Assembly (NCBI RefSeq): GCF_900105515.1
Contig: NZ_FNSY01000001.1
Location: forward strand, 6,808,001 to 6,872,000
DNA length: 64,000 nt
Reading direction: 5' to 3'
Source: Streptomyces sp. 2131.1
GTDB lineage: Bacteria > Actinomycetota > Actinomycetes > Streptomycetales > Streptomycetaceae
The notes beneath the pieces are model-generated. The model saw only the letters and a list, made by a program, of their open reading frames with translations, ran no database searches and was not told the origin of the DNA. Below, in pieces: positions 8,888 to 16,805 of the stretch (position 1 is its first letter; every line of letters starts with the position of its first letter). Both the position numbers and the translations under genes were made by a program.

Positions 8888-9835
8888 ATGAGGGACATGA
8901 ACAACACGAACCCCGGCATCGTCCTGGGCACCATGGGCTTCGGCACGCAGGTCGACTCCGACACGTCCTTCGCGATCCTCGACTCCTTCGTCGCCGGCGG
9001 CGGCGACTGGCTCGACACCGCGAACTGCTACTCCTTCTGGGCAGACCCGAGCGGCGTCGGCGGCGCCAGCGAGCGCGTGATCGGCGCCTGGCTCCGGGCC
9101 CGGCCCGGTGCGCGCGACTCCGTGCGCATAGCGACCAAGGTCCGGCAGAACCCGCTCGTCCCGCACTCCTGGCCGCAGAGCGCCGAGGGTCTCTCCGCCC
9201 GCGCCGTCCACGCGGGCATGCGGGAGAGCCTGGAACGCCTCGGCGTCGACCACGTCGACATGCTGTGGGCGCACGCCGAGGACCGCACCGTGCCCCTGGC
9301 GGACACCGTCGGGGCCTTCGGAGAACTCGTCGCCGAGGGAACCGCCCTGCGGGTCGGCGCGGCCAACCACACCGCCTGGCGCGTCGAGCGCGCCCGCTCG
9401 CTCGCCCGGGAACAGGGCGCCGAGCCGTGGACCGCTCTGCAACTGCGCCACTCGCTCGTCCAGCCGCGCCCCCTGACCCCGCTCGCCGAGGGCGGCCACC
9501 GACACCTCACCCCCGATGACCTGGACCTCGCCGCGTCCGAAGGGCTCGACGTGTGGGCGTACAGCTCCCTGCTGTGGGGCTCCTACACCCGCCCGGACAA
9601 GCCCTTCCAGGACATCTACGACCATCCCGGAACCTCCCGGGTGCTCGCGGTCCTGGACGAGGTGGCCGAGGAGGTCTCCGCGACGAAGAACCAGGTCGTC
9701 CTGGCCTGGCTGCTCCACCAGGGCATCGCCCCCATCGTCGGCGTCAGCCGCGTCCAGCACGTCGAGGAAGCGCTCGCCGCCCGGGACGTCCGGCTCAGCG
9801 GCGAACAGATGGCGCGCTTCGAGGCGGCGCGCTAG
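8888..9835 (+). CDS. Aldo/keto reductase
   Basis: A 315-residue NADPH-dependent aldo/keto reductase with a TIM-barrel fold. Seen: LGTMGFGTQ at the start of the barrel, the catalytic Asp and Tyr in WLDTANCYSF, the Lys in RIATKVRQ, the histidine in DMLWAHAED, and the C-terminal VVLAWLLHQGIAPIVGVSR cofactor loop. Start is uncertain: ATG 8888 and ATG 8897 are both possible and neither has a strong ribosome-binding site. Its TAG stop shares the CTAG palindrome with the stop of the convergent regulator, so the two genes overlap by 4 bases. Substrate is unknown. Confidence 0.88.
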   Translation: MRDMNNTNPGIVLGTMGFGTQVDSDTSFAILDSFVAGGGDWLDTANCYSFWADPSGVGGASERVIGAWLRARPGARDSVRIATKVRQNPLVPHSWPQSAEGLSARAVHAGMRESLERLGVDHVDMLWAHAEDRTVPLADTVGAFGELVAEGTALRVGAANHTAWRVERARSLAREQGAEPWTALQLRHSLVQPRPLTPLAEGGHRHLTPDDLDLAASEGLDVWAYSSLLWGSYTRPDKPFQDIYDHPGTSRVLAVLDEVAEEVSATKNQVVLAWLLHQGIAPIVGVSRVQHVEEALAARDVRLSGEQMARFEAAR

Positions 9836-10692
9836 CGGGGGCGTTCCTCGCGGGCGCGGGGCAGGGCGGGTGCCTCGTCGTCCTCCGCCTCCACGCCCAG
9901 CCCGGCCAGCAGCCGCAGCCCGTCCTCGGCTGCGCTGCCCGGGGCGGCGGAGAGCACGATCATCTCCCCGCCCGGCGCGTCCGCCAGGGCGAAATTCTCC
10001 TGGTGCAACTCCAGCAGCCCGACCAGCGGGTGCCGGTACACCTTGCGTCCGTGCGTCCGGGCGCGCACGTCCGCGCGGGCCCACAGCCGGCGGAAGCGGT
10101 CGCTGCCCATCGACAGCTCCCCGATGAGCGAGGCCAGCCGCGCGTCGTCGGGGTACTTGCCGGCGGCCAGCCTCAGATGACCGACCGCGTCCAGGGTGCA
10201 CTGGTCCCACTCGGCGTACAGACCCCGCTCGGTCTCCTCCAGGAACAGGTGCCGGGCGGTGTTCAGCCCCGGCAGCGGCCGGCCGTACAGCAGCCGGGCG
10301 AGGCGGTTGCCCGCGAGGATGTCCATGCGGTGGTCCATGAGCACCGCGGGGGCGTCCACGACCAGGTCGAGGACCCGCAGCACCTCCGGCCGTACCCGCC
10401 CGCCCGGAGCCTTCGAGTGCCGACGGCGCTGCCGGGCCAGCCGGTCGAGGTGCTCGCGCTCGGTGTCGTCCAGGCCGAGGACGCGGGCGAGCGCGTCCAG
10501 CACCTGCTCGGAGGGCTGGGTGGCGCGGCCCTGCTCCAGGCGCACGTAGTAGTCGACGCTGACCCCGGACAGGTGCGCGACCTCCTCGCGGCGCAGCCCG
10601 TTGACCCGACGGCGGCTGCCGGCGGAGATACCGGCCGTGGCCGGGTCGACCCGTGCGCGCCGGGTCCGCAGGAATCCCGCGAGATCGTCCAT
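9832..10692 (-). CDS. XRE-type HTH regulator with MmyB-like ligand-binding domain
   Basis: A 286-residue regulator. Residues about 5-85 form an XRE helix-turn-helix: GLRREEVAHLSGVSVDYYVRLEQGR is the recognition region, characteristic of the MmyB family. The remainder (about 105-270) is the MmyB-like PAS-type ligand-binding domain. It is divergent from the quinone reductase at 10832 with 139 bases between the starts, so it probably controls that gene and itself. A CATACT hexamer ends 6 nt before the ATG, suggesting a leaderless transcript. The inducing ligand is unknown; in this family the regulator typically pairs with a neighbouring reductase. Confidence 0.87.
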   Translation of the reverse strand: MDDLAGFLRTRRARVDPATAGISAGSRRRVNGLRREEVAHLSGVSVDYYVRLEQGRATQPSEQVLDALARVLGLDDTEREHLDRLARQRRRHSKAPGGRVRPEVLRVLDLVVDAPAVLMDHRMDILAGNRLARLLYGRPLPGLNTARHLFLEETERGLYAEWDQCTLDAVGHLRLAAGKYPDDARLASLIGELSMGSDRFRRLWARADVRARTHGRKVYRHPLVGLLELHQENFALADAPGGEMIVLSAAPGSAAEDGLRLLAGLGVEAEDDEAPALPRAREERPR

Positions 10693-10831
10693 GGCCCCAG
10701 TATGGCCACGCCCGCCGCGCACGAGGGTGGCCCTGCCGGTACCAGGAAGTCCCGTCCGACGGAAGCGGCGCCCCTGAACAAGGAGCGCCGGGGCGGCCAG
10801 GATCGAGGCATCCGATCCGAAGGAGCCCGCC

Positions 10832-11611
10832 ATGAAGACGCTCATCGTCCACGCCCACCCCGAGCCGCGGTCCCTCAACAGCTCGCTGAAGGACCTCGCG
10901 GTCTCGACGCTGGAGGCCGCCGGGCACGAGGTACGGGTGAGCGACCTGTACGCGATGGGCTGGAAGGCCGTCGTCGACGCCGCGGACTACGGTCCCGAGG
11001 CCTCGACCCCCCTGAAGGTGGCGCGCGACTCCGGCCGCGCCTTCGACGCCGGGACGCTCACCCCGGACGTGCGCGCCGAGCAGGAGAAGCTGCTGTGGGC
11101 GGACACCGTCATCTTCCAGTTCCCGCTGTGGTGGTACTCGATGCCCGCGATCCTGAAGGGCTGGGTGGACCGCGTGTTCACCTTCCACTTCGCGTACGGC
11201 GTCGGCGAGCACAACGACACCGAGTACGGCGAGCGCTACGGCGAAGGCACGCTCGCCGGCCGCCGGGCCCTGCTGTCGGTGACGGTCGGCGGCCTGGAGT
11301 CCCACTACTCGTCCCGGGGCATCAACGGCCCCGTCGACGACCTGCTGTTCCCGATCCAGCACGGCATCCTCTACTACCCGGGCCTGGAGGTACTGCCGCC
11401 CTTCGTCCTCTACGGCACCGACCGGATGACCGAGGCGGACTACCCGGAGGTGGCCAAGGCATGGGAACAGCGCCTGCTCACCCTGGAGTCGACCGACCCG
11501 GTCCCGTTCCGCCGCCAGAACTCCGGCGACTACGAGATCCCCTCCCTGCACCTCAAGGAGGGCTTGGAACCGGTCGGCCGCACAGGCTTCGGCCTCCATG
11601 TGAAGCGGTGA
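10832..11611 (+). CDS. NAD(P)H:quinone oxidoreductase-like flavoprotein
   Basis: A 259-residue flavodoxin-fold oxidoreductase related to NAD(P)H dehydrogenase (quinone) and MdaB-type proteins, which reduces quinones or electrophiles by two electrons. Seen: the N-terminal strand MKTLIVHAHPEP with the FMN/FAD phosphate-binding region, the FPLWWYSMPAILKGWVDRVF motif at about residue 91-111 that is diagnostic for the family, and the VGGLESHYSS loop. An AAGGAG ribosome-binding site lies 8 nt before the ATG. It is divergent from the MmyB-type regulator, which probably regulates it in response to its substrates. Confidence 0.88.
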   Translation: MKTLIVHAHPEPRSLNSSLKDLAVSTLEAAGHEVRVSDLYAMGWKAVVDAADYGPEASTPLKVARDSGRAFDAGTLTPDVRAEQEKLLWADTVIFQFPLWWYSMPAILKGWVDRVFTFHFAYGVGEHNDTEYGERYGEGTLAGRRALLSVTVGGLESHYSSRGINGPVDDLLFPIQHGILYYPGLEVLPPFVLYGTDRMTEADYPEVAKAWEQRLLTLESTDPVPFRRQNSGDYEIPSLHLKEGLEPVGRTGFGLHVKR

Positions 11612-11633
11612 GGTTCCGCTAGCCTCGGCGCCC

Positions 11634-12146
11634 ATGATGCGGAGGAAGCGGTCGACGTCCCGGGTCCTGCTGGTCGACGAGGAGGACCGGCTGCTCCTGC
11701 TGTGCGGTCGCGACCCGCGCAGACCGGGCGCCAGGTGGTGGTTCACCGTCGGAGGAGGAGTCGAGCCGGGGGAGAGCCCCATACAGGCCGCTGTCCGCGA
11801 GACCTGGGAGGAGACGGCCCTGAGGATCGCGGGCGACAGGCTGGGCCCGCTCGCCTGGACGCGGCAGACGCTCTTCAGCGTCGACGGCCGGTTCTACGAC
11901 CAGTACGAGGAGTACCGCCTGGCCCGCGTCACGGCGGACGAGGTCCGCTCCATGAACGTCGAGACGGAGGAGGCCCGCTACGGGCACCGCTGGTGGACCG
12001 TGCCGGAGCTGGCGGTCACCGTCGAGACCGTCCGGCCCAAGGGGATGGCCGCCCTCCTGCCCGGCCTGCTCACCGCTGCCGAGGCGGACACGGGCCGGGC
12101 GCCGCTGCATCTGGGGGACTTCGACGAGGACGCCGATCCGGAGTGA
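11634..12146 (+). CDS. Nudix hydrolase
   Basis: A 170-residue Nudix protein that hydrolyses a nucleoside diphosphate linked to another moiety. The Nudix box is at about residue 40-62: GGGVEPGES followed by AVRETWEETAL, giving the metal-binding R-E-x2-E-E core. The glycine that normally follows EE-x is alanine here, a tolerated variant. No ribosome-binding site is visible; a TAGCCT hexamer ends 8 nt before the ATG, so the mRNA is probably leaderless. ATG 11637 is an alternative start. Natural substrate unknown. Confidence 0.82.
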   Translation: MMRRKRSTSRVLLVDEEDRLLLLCGRDPRRPGARWWFTVGGGVEPGESPIQAAVRETWEETALRIAGDRLGPLAWTRQTLFSVDGRFYDQYEEYRLARVTADEVRSMNVETEEARYGHRWWTVPELAVTVETVRPKGMAALLPGLLTAAEADTGRAPLHLGDFDEDADPE

Positions 12147-12210
12147 GCGCAGGTTCCTGAACCCGGTCATCGACCGTACCGGCGCGGGAATAGGTGCCGA
12201 CGCGGGGAGT

Positions 12211-12281
12211 TGTCGATTGCATTAGTGCGCGTCTGCAAGTATTGTCGATGCATGTAAGAGGCGCTTGCATTTACGTGCGCG
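12211..12281 (+). promoter_or_regulatory. Promoter with repeated TTGCAT motifs upstream of aldo/keto reductase
   Basis: A candidate promoter is TTGCAT (12217-12222), 17-nt spacer, TATTGT (12240-12245). The block TTGCATT followed by TGCGCG occurs at 12217-12231 and again at 12265-12281, and an inverted pair TGCAAG (12234-12239) / CTTGCA (12264-12269) overlaps it. The region is less GC-rich than its surroundings. This looks like an operator array; the HxlR protein encoded at 14066 is the nearest candidate ligand, but that is inference. Confidence 0.5.
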
Positions 12282-12349
12282 AGTCGGCGGCGATCCAGGT
12301 CGCCGCCCGCGCCGCAGCGCGACGTCGAGGACGAAAAGGACCACCCCCC

Positions 12350-13174
12350 ATGACCTCCGCACCCCACATCACCCTCAACAACGGCGTACGCATGCCCCAG
12401 CTCGGCTTCGGCGTCTTCCAGGTCCCCGACGACGAGACCGCCGCCGCGGTCGGTCACGCCCTGGACGCCGGCTACCGCAGCATCGACACCGCCGCGGTGT
12501 ACGGCAACGAGCGCGGTGTCGGCCGGGCCATCGCCGATTCCGGCGTGCCGCGCGAGGAGCTCTTCGTCACCACCAAGCTGTGGAACGCCGATCAGGGCTA
12601 CGACCAGGCCCTCGACGCCTTCGACGCCTCCCTGGCCAAGCTGGGCCTGGACCACGTCGACCTCTACCTCATCCACTGGCCCACCCCGGCCCGCGACCTG
12701 TACGTGGAGACGTACAAGGCCCTGGAGAAGATCCTCAGCGACGGCCGCGCCCGCGCCATCGGGGTCTCCAACTTCCAGGTCCCGCACCTGCGGCGGCTCA
12801 TGCAGCAGACCGGCACGGTCCCGGCGGTCAACCAGGTCGAGCTGCACCCCGGCCTCCAGCAGGCCGAGCTGCGCGCCTTCCACGCCGAGCACGGCATCGC
12901 GACCGAGGCGTGGAGCCCGCTGGCCCAGGGCGCGGTGCTGGAGGACGGGGCGATCACCCGTATCGCTCAGGCCAACGGCGTAACCCCCGCGCAGGTCGTG
13001 CTGCGCTGGCACCTTCAGACGGGCAACATCGTGATCCCCAAGTCCGTCACGCCCGCCCGCATCCGGCAGAACCTCGACGTCTTCGGATTCGAGCTCACCG
13101 GCACCGACCTGGCCGACATCGCCGCCCTCGACCGGGGACTGCGGACGGGACCGGACCCCGACACCCTCAACTGA
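12350..13174 (+). CDS. Aldo/keto reductase of 2,5-diketo-gluconate reductase type
   Basis: A 274-residue AKR5-type enzyme of the 2,5-diketo-D-gluconate/methylglyoxal reductase group, NADPH-dependent. Seen: the N-terminal VRMPQLGFGVFQV, the catalytic Asp-Tyr in RSIDTAAVYGNE, Lys in LFVTTKLWN, His in LYLIHWP, and the cofactor loop HLQTGNIVIPKSVTPARI. The ATG follows AAAGGA by 9 nt. It is followed, across a perfect palindrome, by an SDR gene; both may act on the same class of carbonyls. Physiological substrate unknown. Confidence 0.9.
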   Translation: MTSAPHITLNNGVRMPQLGFGVFQVPDDETAAAVGHALDAGYRSIDTAAVYGNERGVGRAIADSGVPREELFVTTKLWNADQGYDQALDAFDASLAKLGLDHVDLYLIHWPTPARDLYVETYKALEKILSDGRARAIGVSNFQVPHLRRLMQQTGTVPAVNQVELHPGLQQAELRAFHAEHGIATEAWSPLAQGAVLEDGAITRIAQANGVTPAQVVLRWHLQTGNIVIPKSVTPARIRQNLDVFGFELTGTDLADIAALDRGLRTGPDPDTLN

Positions 13175-13182
13175 CGCAGTGC

Positions 13183-13208
13183 GGCGCCCGTCCGGCCGGA
13201 CGGGCGCC
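13183..13208. terminator. Perfect 26-bp GC palindrome, probable terminator or attenuator
   Basis: Arms GGCGCCCGTCCGG (13183-13195) and CCGGACGGGCGCC (13196-13208) are exact complements. The hairpin sits 8 bases after the reductase stop and 50 bases before the SDR start, so it may end or attenuate transcription between them. Confidence 0.65.
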
Positions 13209-13258
13209 CGACCGCCCACCCGCGCGGGCAGCGCCCCGGGCACGAGGAGGACCCGCCC

Positions 13259-14053
13259 ATGCACATCGATCTCTCCGGCCGCACCGCCCTGGTGACCGGC
13301 TCCACCCAGGGCATCGGCGAGGCCATCGCCGTAGGGCTGGCCCGCGCCGGGGCGCACGTCGTCGTGAACGGCCGCGGCCGGGAACGCGTCGCCGAGGCCG
13401 TGCACGCCGTGCGGACCGCCTCGGGCAGCGACGAGGTCACCGGCGCGGCGGGCGACCTCGCGACCGAGGACGGCACCGCTGCCGTGCTGGAGGCCGCGCC
13501 CGCGGTCGACATCCTGGTCAACAGCCTCGGCGTCTTCGGATCCGCCGCCCCGCTGGAGATCGACGACGCGGAGTGGCGCCGCTACTTCGAGATCAACGTC
13601 CTCTCCGCCGTCCGGCTCATCCGCGCCTACCTGCCGGCCATGAAGGAGAAGGGGTGGGGGCGTGTCCTCAACATCGCCAGCGACTCCGCCGTGGTCATCC
13701 CCGCCGAGATGATCCACTACGGCATGACGAAGACCTCGCTGCTCGCCGTCTCCCGTGGCTTCGCCAAGGACGCCGCCGGCACCGGAGTCACGGTCAACTC
13801 CGTCATCGCGGGCCCCACCCACACCGGCGGCGTCGGGGACTTCGTCCGCGAACTCGTCGGCGACGACCTCCCCTGGGACGAGGCCCAGCACGAGTTCATG
13901 GTCAGGCACCGTCCCCAGTCGCTGCTGCAACGCCTGATCGAGCCGGAGGAGATCGCGAACATGGTCGTCTACCTCGCGTCCCCGCTCGCCTCCGCGACCA
14001 CGGGCGGCGCACTCCGCGTGGACGGCGGGTACGTCGACTCGATCCTGCCCTGA
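13259..14053 (+). CDS. Short-chain dehydrogenase/reductase
   Basis: A 264-residue classical SDR oxidoreductase. Seen: the cofactor motif TGSTQGIG (residues 14-21), an Asn in the NNAG-equivalent NSLG, the catalytic Ser and the Tyr-x3-Lys in HYGMTK (about residue 160), and the C-terminal GGALRVDGGYV. An N-G-R after beta-2 suggests NADP preference. A strong ACGAGGAGG ribosome-binding site lies just upstream. The unusually long segment between the catalytic Lys and the C-terminus resembles the subgroup annotated as 3-oxoacyl-ACP reductase-like. Substrate unknown. Confidence 0.88.
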   Translation: MHIDLSGRTALVTGSTQGIGEAIAVGLARAGAHVVVNGRGRERVAEAVHAVRTASGSDEVTGAAGDLATEDGTAAVLEAAPAVDILVNSLGVFGSAAPLEIDDAEWRRYFEINVLSAVRLIRAYLPAMKEKGWGRVLNIASDSAVVIPAEMIHYGMTKTSLLAVSRGFAKDAAGTGVTVNSVIAGPTHTGGVGDFVRELVGDDLPWDEAQHEFMVRHRPQSLLQRLIEPEEIANMVVYLASPLASATTGGALRVDGGYVDSILP

Positions 14054-14065
14054 GCCCGCCCGCCG

Positions 14066-14422
14066 CTACCGCTCGTCCGCGCCGGCGTCCTGCGCCGCCA
14101 TCACCTCGTCGCCGTGCTCGAACGCCCACGCCCCGATGGCGTCGATGGGCCCCAGCAGGGTGCGCCCCAGAGGGGTGAGGGCGTACTCGACGTGGGGAGG
14201 GGAACCGGGGTACGCCTGCCGGGACACGAGCCCGTTGAACTGGAGGCGGCGCAGCGTCTCGGTGAGCACCTTGGAGCTGATCGACCCGATGTGCTCGCGC
14301 AGTTCGACCGGGCGGCGGGGGCCGTCGCGCAGCGACCAGAGCACCACGGCGTTCCACGTGTGGGAGAGCAGGTCGAAGGCCAGGCGTGCGCGGCAGTCGG
14401 CGAGGAAGGCGTCGGTGGTCAC
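14066..14422 (-). CDS. HxlR-family transcriptional regulator
   Basis: A 118-residue winged-helix regulator of the HxlR/DUF24 group. Seen: an N-terminal CRARLAFDLLSHTWNAVVLWSL segment, the recognition region ELREHIGSISSKVLTETLRRLQFNGLV (about 45-72) and the wing ending in VEYALTPLGRTL. The start is set at GTG 14422, giving the usual family length; longer starts would run into the neighbouring promoter. It is divergent from the F420-reductase-like gene, a typical arrangement for HxlR sensors of electrophiles or redox state, and probably controls that gene and perhaps the reductases at 12350 and 13259. Confidence 0.85.
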   Translation of the reverse strand: MTTDAFLADCRARLAFDLLSHTWNAVVLWSLRDGPRRPVELREHIGSISSKVLTETLRRLQFNGLVSRQAYPGSPPHVEYALTPLGRTLLGPIDAIGAWAFEHGDEVMAAQDAGADER

Positions 14423-14499
14423 GTACCAGATGGTGCCCGAGCGGCGTTCTAGCGTCGACGCGAACGGCTGAACGGGCCGCCGTCGAAAGGACATGCGTG

Positions 14500-15153
14500 A
14501 TGAAGATCGGCGTACTGGGCGCGGGGAACATGGCGCAGGCGCTCGCCACCCACTGGGCGCGGGCCGGACACGACGTGGTCGTCGGAGGCCGCGACACGGA
14601 CCGGGCCCAGCGGCTCGCGGCGCGTCTCGGCGGCGGCGCGAAGGCCCGCGGGCTGCGCGAGGCGGCCGCCTACGGTGACGTGGTGCTGGCCGCACTGCCC
14701 TTCGGTGCCGGGGCGGAGGTGGTGGGGGAGCTGCGCACGGCTCTGGAGGGCAAGGCGCTGATCGACTGCTCCAACCCCGTGGGCCCCGGCTTCCGGCTGC
14801 TGACCCGCGACGGCCGCTCCGCGGCGGAGCGACTGGCCTGCGCGGCTCCGGGAGTTCATGTGGTCAAGGCGTTCAACCTCTGCCACGAGGACGTGTGGCG
14901 CATGGCCCCGCCCGTCTTCGACGGCCGGCCGCTGGCCGTACCGGTGTGCGGGGACGACGAACCTTCCCTCGCGCGCGTACGCCGGCTCGTACGGGACACC
15001 GGGTGCGAACCCGTGCCGGGCGGCGGGCTGGAGCGCGCGGGACTCCTGGAGGCCACGGCGGCGCTGTTCATCGGCCTGTGGGTGGGCGAGGGCGCGGACG
15101 CCCAGGCGATCGCACCGCCGCTGGCGTACGCGGCAGGCCCCGCGCGCGGGTGA
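14500..15153 (+). CDS. F420-dependent NADP reductase-like oxidoreductase
   Basis: A 217-residue protein of the NADPH-F420 reductase/ProC-like NAD(P)-binding group (coenzyme F420-dependent NADP oxidoreductase, Pfam F420_oxidored). Seen: the dinucleotide motif MKIGVLGAGNMAQALA, an Arg after GG for NADP phosphate, the strand VVLAALPFGA, the IDCSNPV loop and HVVKAFN. AAAGGAC precedes the ATG by 8 nt; a GTG directly before the ATG is an alternative start. Many close relatives do not use F420, so the cofactor is uncertain. It is divergent from the HxlR gene. Confidence 0.8.
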   Translation: MKIGVLGAGNMAQALATHWARAGHDVVVGGRDTDRAQRLAARLGGGAKARGLREAAAYGDVVLAALPFGAGAEVVGELRTALEGKALIDCSNPVGPGFRLLTRDGRSAAERLACAAPGVHVVKAFNLCHEDVWRMAPPVFDGRPLAVPVCGDDEPSLARVRRLVRDTGCEPVPGGGLERAGLLEATAALFIGLWVGEGADAQAIAPPLAYAAGPARG

Positions 15154-15184
15154 CGGGGCGCCGGCCTCGCACCACCCCGCATCG

Positions 15185-15228
15185 TTGACGTGCGCATGGC
15201 GCTTCGCTAACTTCGGAGAGCGTTCTCC
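15185..15228 (+). promoter_or_regulatory. GH76 promoter with LacI-type operator
   Basis: A near-canonical promoter TTGACG (15185-15190), 17-nt spacer, TAACTT (15208-15213) is followed by the 14-bp palindrome GGAGAGCGTTCTCC (15215-15228) that would cover the transcription start. The central CG and dyad symmetry are the hallmark of LacI-family operators that control Streptomyces sugar-hydrolase genes. The regulator is not in this window. Confidence 0.7.
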
Positions 15229-15281
15229 TGCTCGCCGGCGGAGCGCCATCCGTCACCCCCAGACGTTCCGGGAGCCCTCCC

Positions 15282-16730
15282 ATGAAGCCTGCGCGATCCA
15301 GGGCAGCCCTCTTCGGTGCCGTACTGACAACGTTGTCAGCCCTCCTTGCGGGTGCCGTGCCCGCCGCCGCCGCACCGGAGGCGGCGGTGTGCAACAAGTA
15401 CTGCGACGCGCGGGACCCGGCGCTCAGCCCGCAGGAGCGGATCCCCGTCACTGCCACGGTGTCCTCGCGCACGATCGCCCTCCATATCGACGACACGGAC
15501 GCGATGGGCTGGGGTTCCATCGACAACGGGGGCGAGGGCGACCACGTCTGGCTCGACCGCTCCATGGACGGCGGCAGGACCTGGGCCTCGGGCAGCAAGC
15601 TGGGCGAGACCGCCGTGCCGGCCGGGGGACGGGGCTGGCGCACCCAGATGTACAACGTGGACGACTGGAACACGCAGGGCGTCGGCGCGCTGCGGGCCTG
15701 CGGGCAGCCCGCGGGCGGCAGTGCCATCGCGTGCACCCCCTGGGCCCGCACCACCTGGAACGCGGGCAGCAGGAGCACCGCCGCCGCGACCGCCCTGATG
15801 ATGTCGTACGACCGGGGCACCAAGCTCTTCGGCGGCAACGGCTGGTGGACGGCCGCCAACGCGCTGACCGCCGTCGTCGACAACATCCGGATCACCGGCA
15901 TGGGCAGCTACCGGTACGCCATCGCCGACACGTACGAGAAGAACATCAACGCCCAGGGCGGGCAGTTCCGCAACGAGTACCTGGACGACACCGGCTGGTG
16001 GGGCCTCGCCTGGATCGCCGCGTACGACCTGACGGGGGAGAGCCGCTACCTCGACACCGCACGGGCCGACGCGGACCACATGTTCGCCAACTGGAACGGC
16101 ACCTGCGGCGGCGGGGTCCGGTGGAACACCGACGGCAACTACAAGAACGCCATCACCAACGAACTCTTCCTCCGGCTCACGGCGGCCCTGCACAACCGCA
16201 TCCCCGGCGACACCGTGTACCTGGAGCGGGCGAGGAACGAGTGGGACTGGTTCCGGCAGAGCGGCATGATCAACGGTGACCGCATGATCAACGACGGACT
16301 CGACGGCAACTGCGCCAACAACGGCCAGCCGACCTGGACCTACAACCAGGGTGTCGTCCTGGGCGCGCTGACCGAACTGCACCGGGCCACCGGCGACGCC
16401 GGCCTCCTGACGACCGCGCGCGGCCTGGCCGACGCGTCCACCGTCCGCCTCCAGACCGACGGCGTCCTGCGCGAACCCGGCGAGGGCGACGGCTGCTCGG
16501 GGGACGGCCCCAGCTTCAAGGGCGCCTACGTGCGCGGCCTCGGCGTCCTCGACCGCGAGCTCTCCGATCACCCGTATGCCGCGGCCCTCACCCGGTGGGC
16601 GGACAGCGCCTACACCCGCGACCGCAACGCCCTCGACCAGTACGGCCCGCACTGGAACGGCGGCGGCGGGTCGACCGACTACGGCTGCCAGCAGAGCGCG
16701 CTCGACCTGCTCAACGCCGCCACCGGCTGA
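15282..16730 (+). CDS. Secreted GH76 alpha-1,6-mannanase-type enzyme
   Basis: A 482-residue exported enzyme with a signal peptide ending near PAAAAPE (about residue 31). From about 150 onward it matches glycoside hydrolase family 76, endo-alpha-1,6-mannanases with an (alpha/alpha)6 barrel that attack yeast or mycobacterial mannan backbones. The catalytic Asp pair is Asp235-Asp236 in YLDDTGWWGLAW. Residues 35-150 are not part of the GH76 core and contain a DWNTQGVGALRACGQ segment that looks like a separate beta-rich module, possibly carbohydrate-binding. GGGAG precedes the ATG. Expression is probably sugar-induced through the LacI-type operator upstream. Confidence 0.87.
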   Translation: MKPARSRAALFGAVLTTLSALLAGAVPAAAAPEAAVCNKYCDARDPALSPQERIPVTATVSSRTIALHIDDTDAMGWGSIDNGGEGDHVWLDRSMDGGRTWASGSKLGETAVPAGGRGWRTQMYNVDDWNTQGVGALRACGQPAGGSAIACTPWARTTWNAGSRSTAAATALMMSYDRGTKLFGGNGWWTAANALTAVVDNIRITGMGSYRYAIADTYEKNINAQGGQFRNEYLDDTGWWGLAWIAAYDLTGESRYLDTARADADHMFANWNGTCGGGVRWNTDGNYKNAITNELFLRLTAALHNRIPGDTVYLERARNEWDWFRQSGMINGDRMINDGLDGNCANNGQPTWTYNQGVVLGALTELHRATGDAGLLTTARGLADASTVRLQTDGVLREPGEGDGCSGDGPSFKGAYVRGLGVLDRELSDHPYAAALTRWADSAYTRDRNALDQYGPHWNGGGGSTDYGCQQSALDLLNAATG

Positions 16731-16738
16731 CCCCCCGG

Positions 16739-16767
16739 GGCGCCCGTTGCGCGAAATGCCGGGCGCC
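16739..16767. terminator. Hairpin terminator after GH76 gene
   Basis: Arms GGCGCCCG (16739-16746) and CGGGCGCC (16760-16767) pair perfectly around a 13-base loop, 9 bases after the GH76 stop codon. Confidence 0.6.
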
Positions 16768-16805
16768 GTCACCCGTGCAGGGACTGGGGCTAGTACGATC
16801 CTCTG

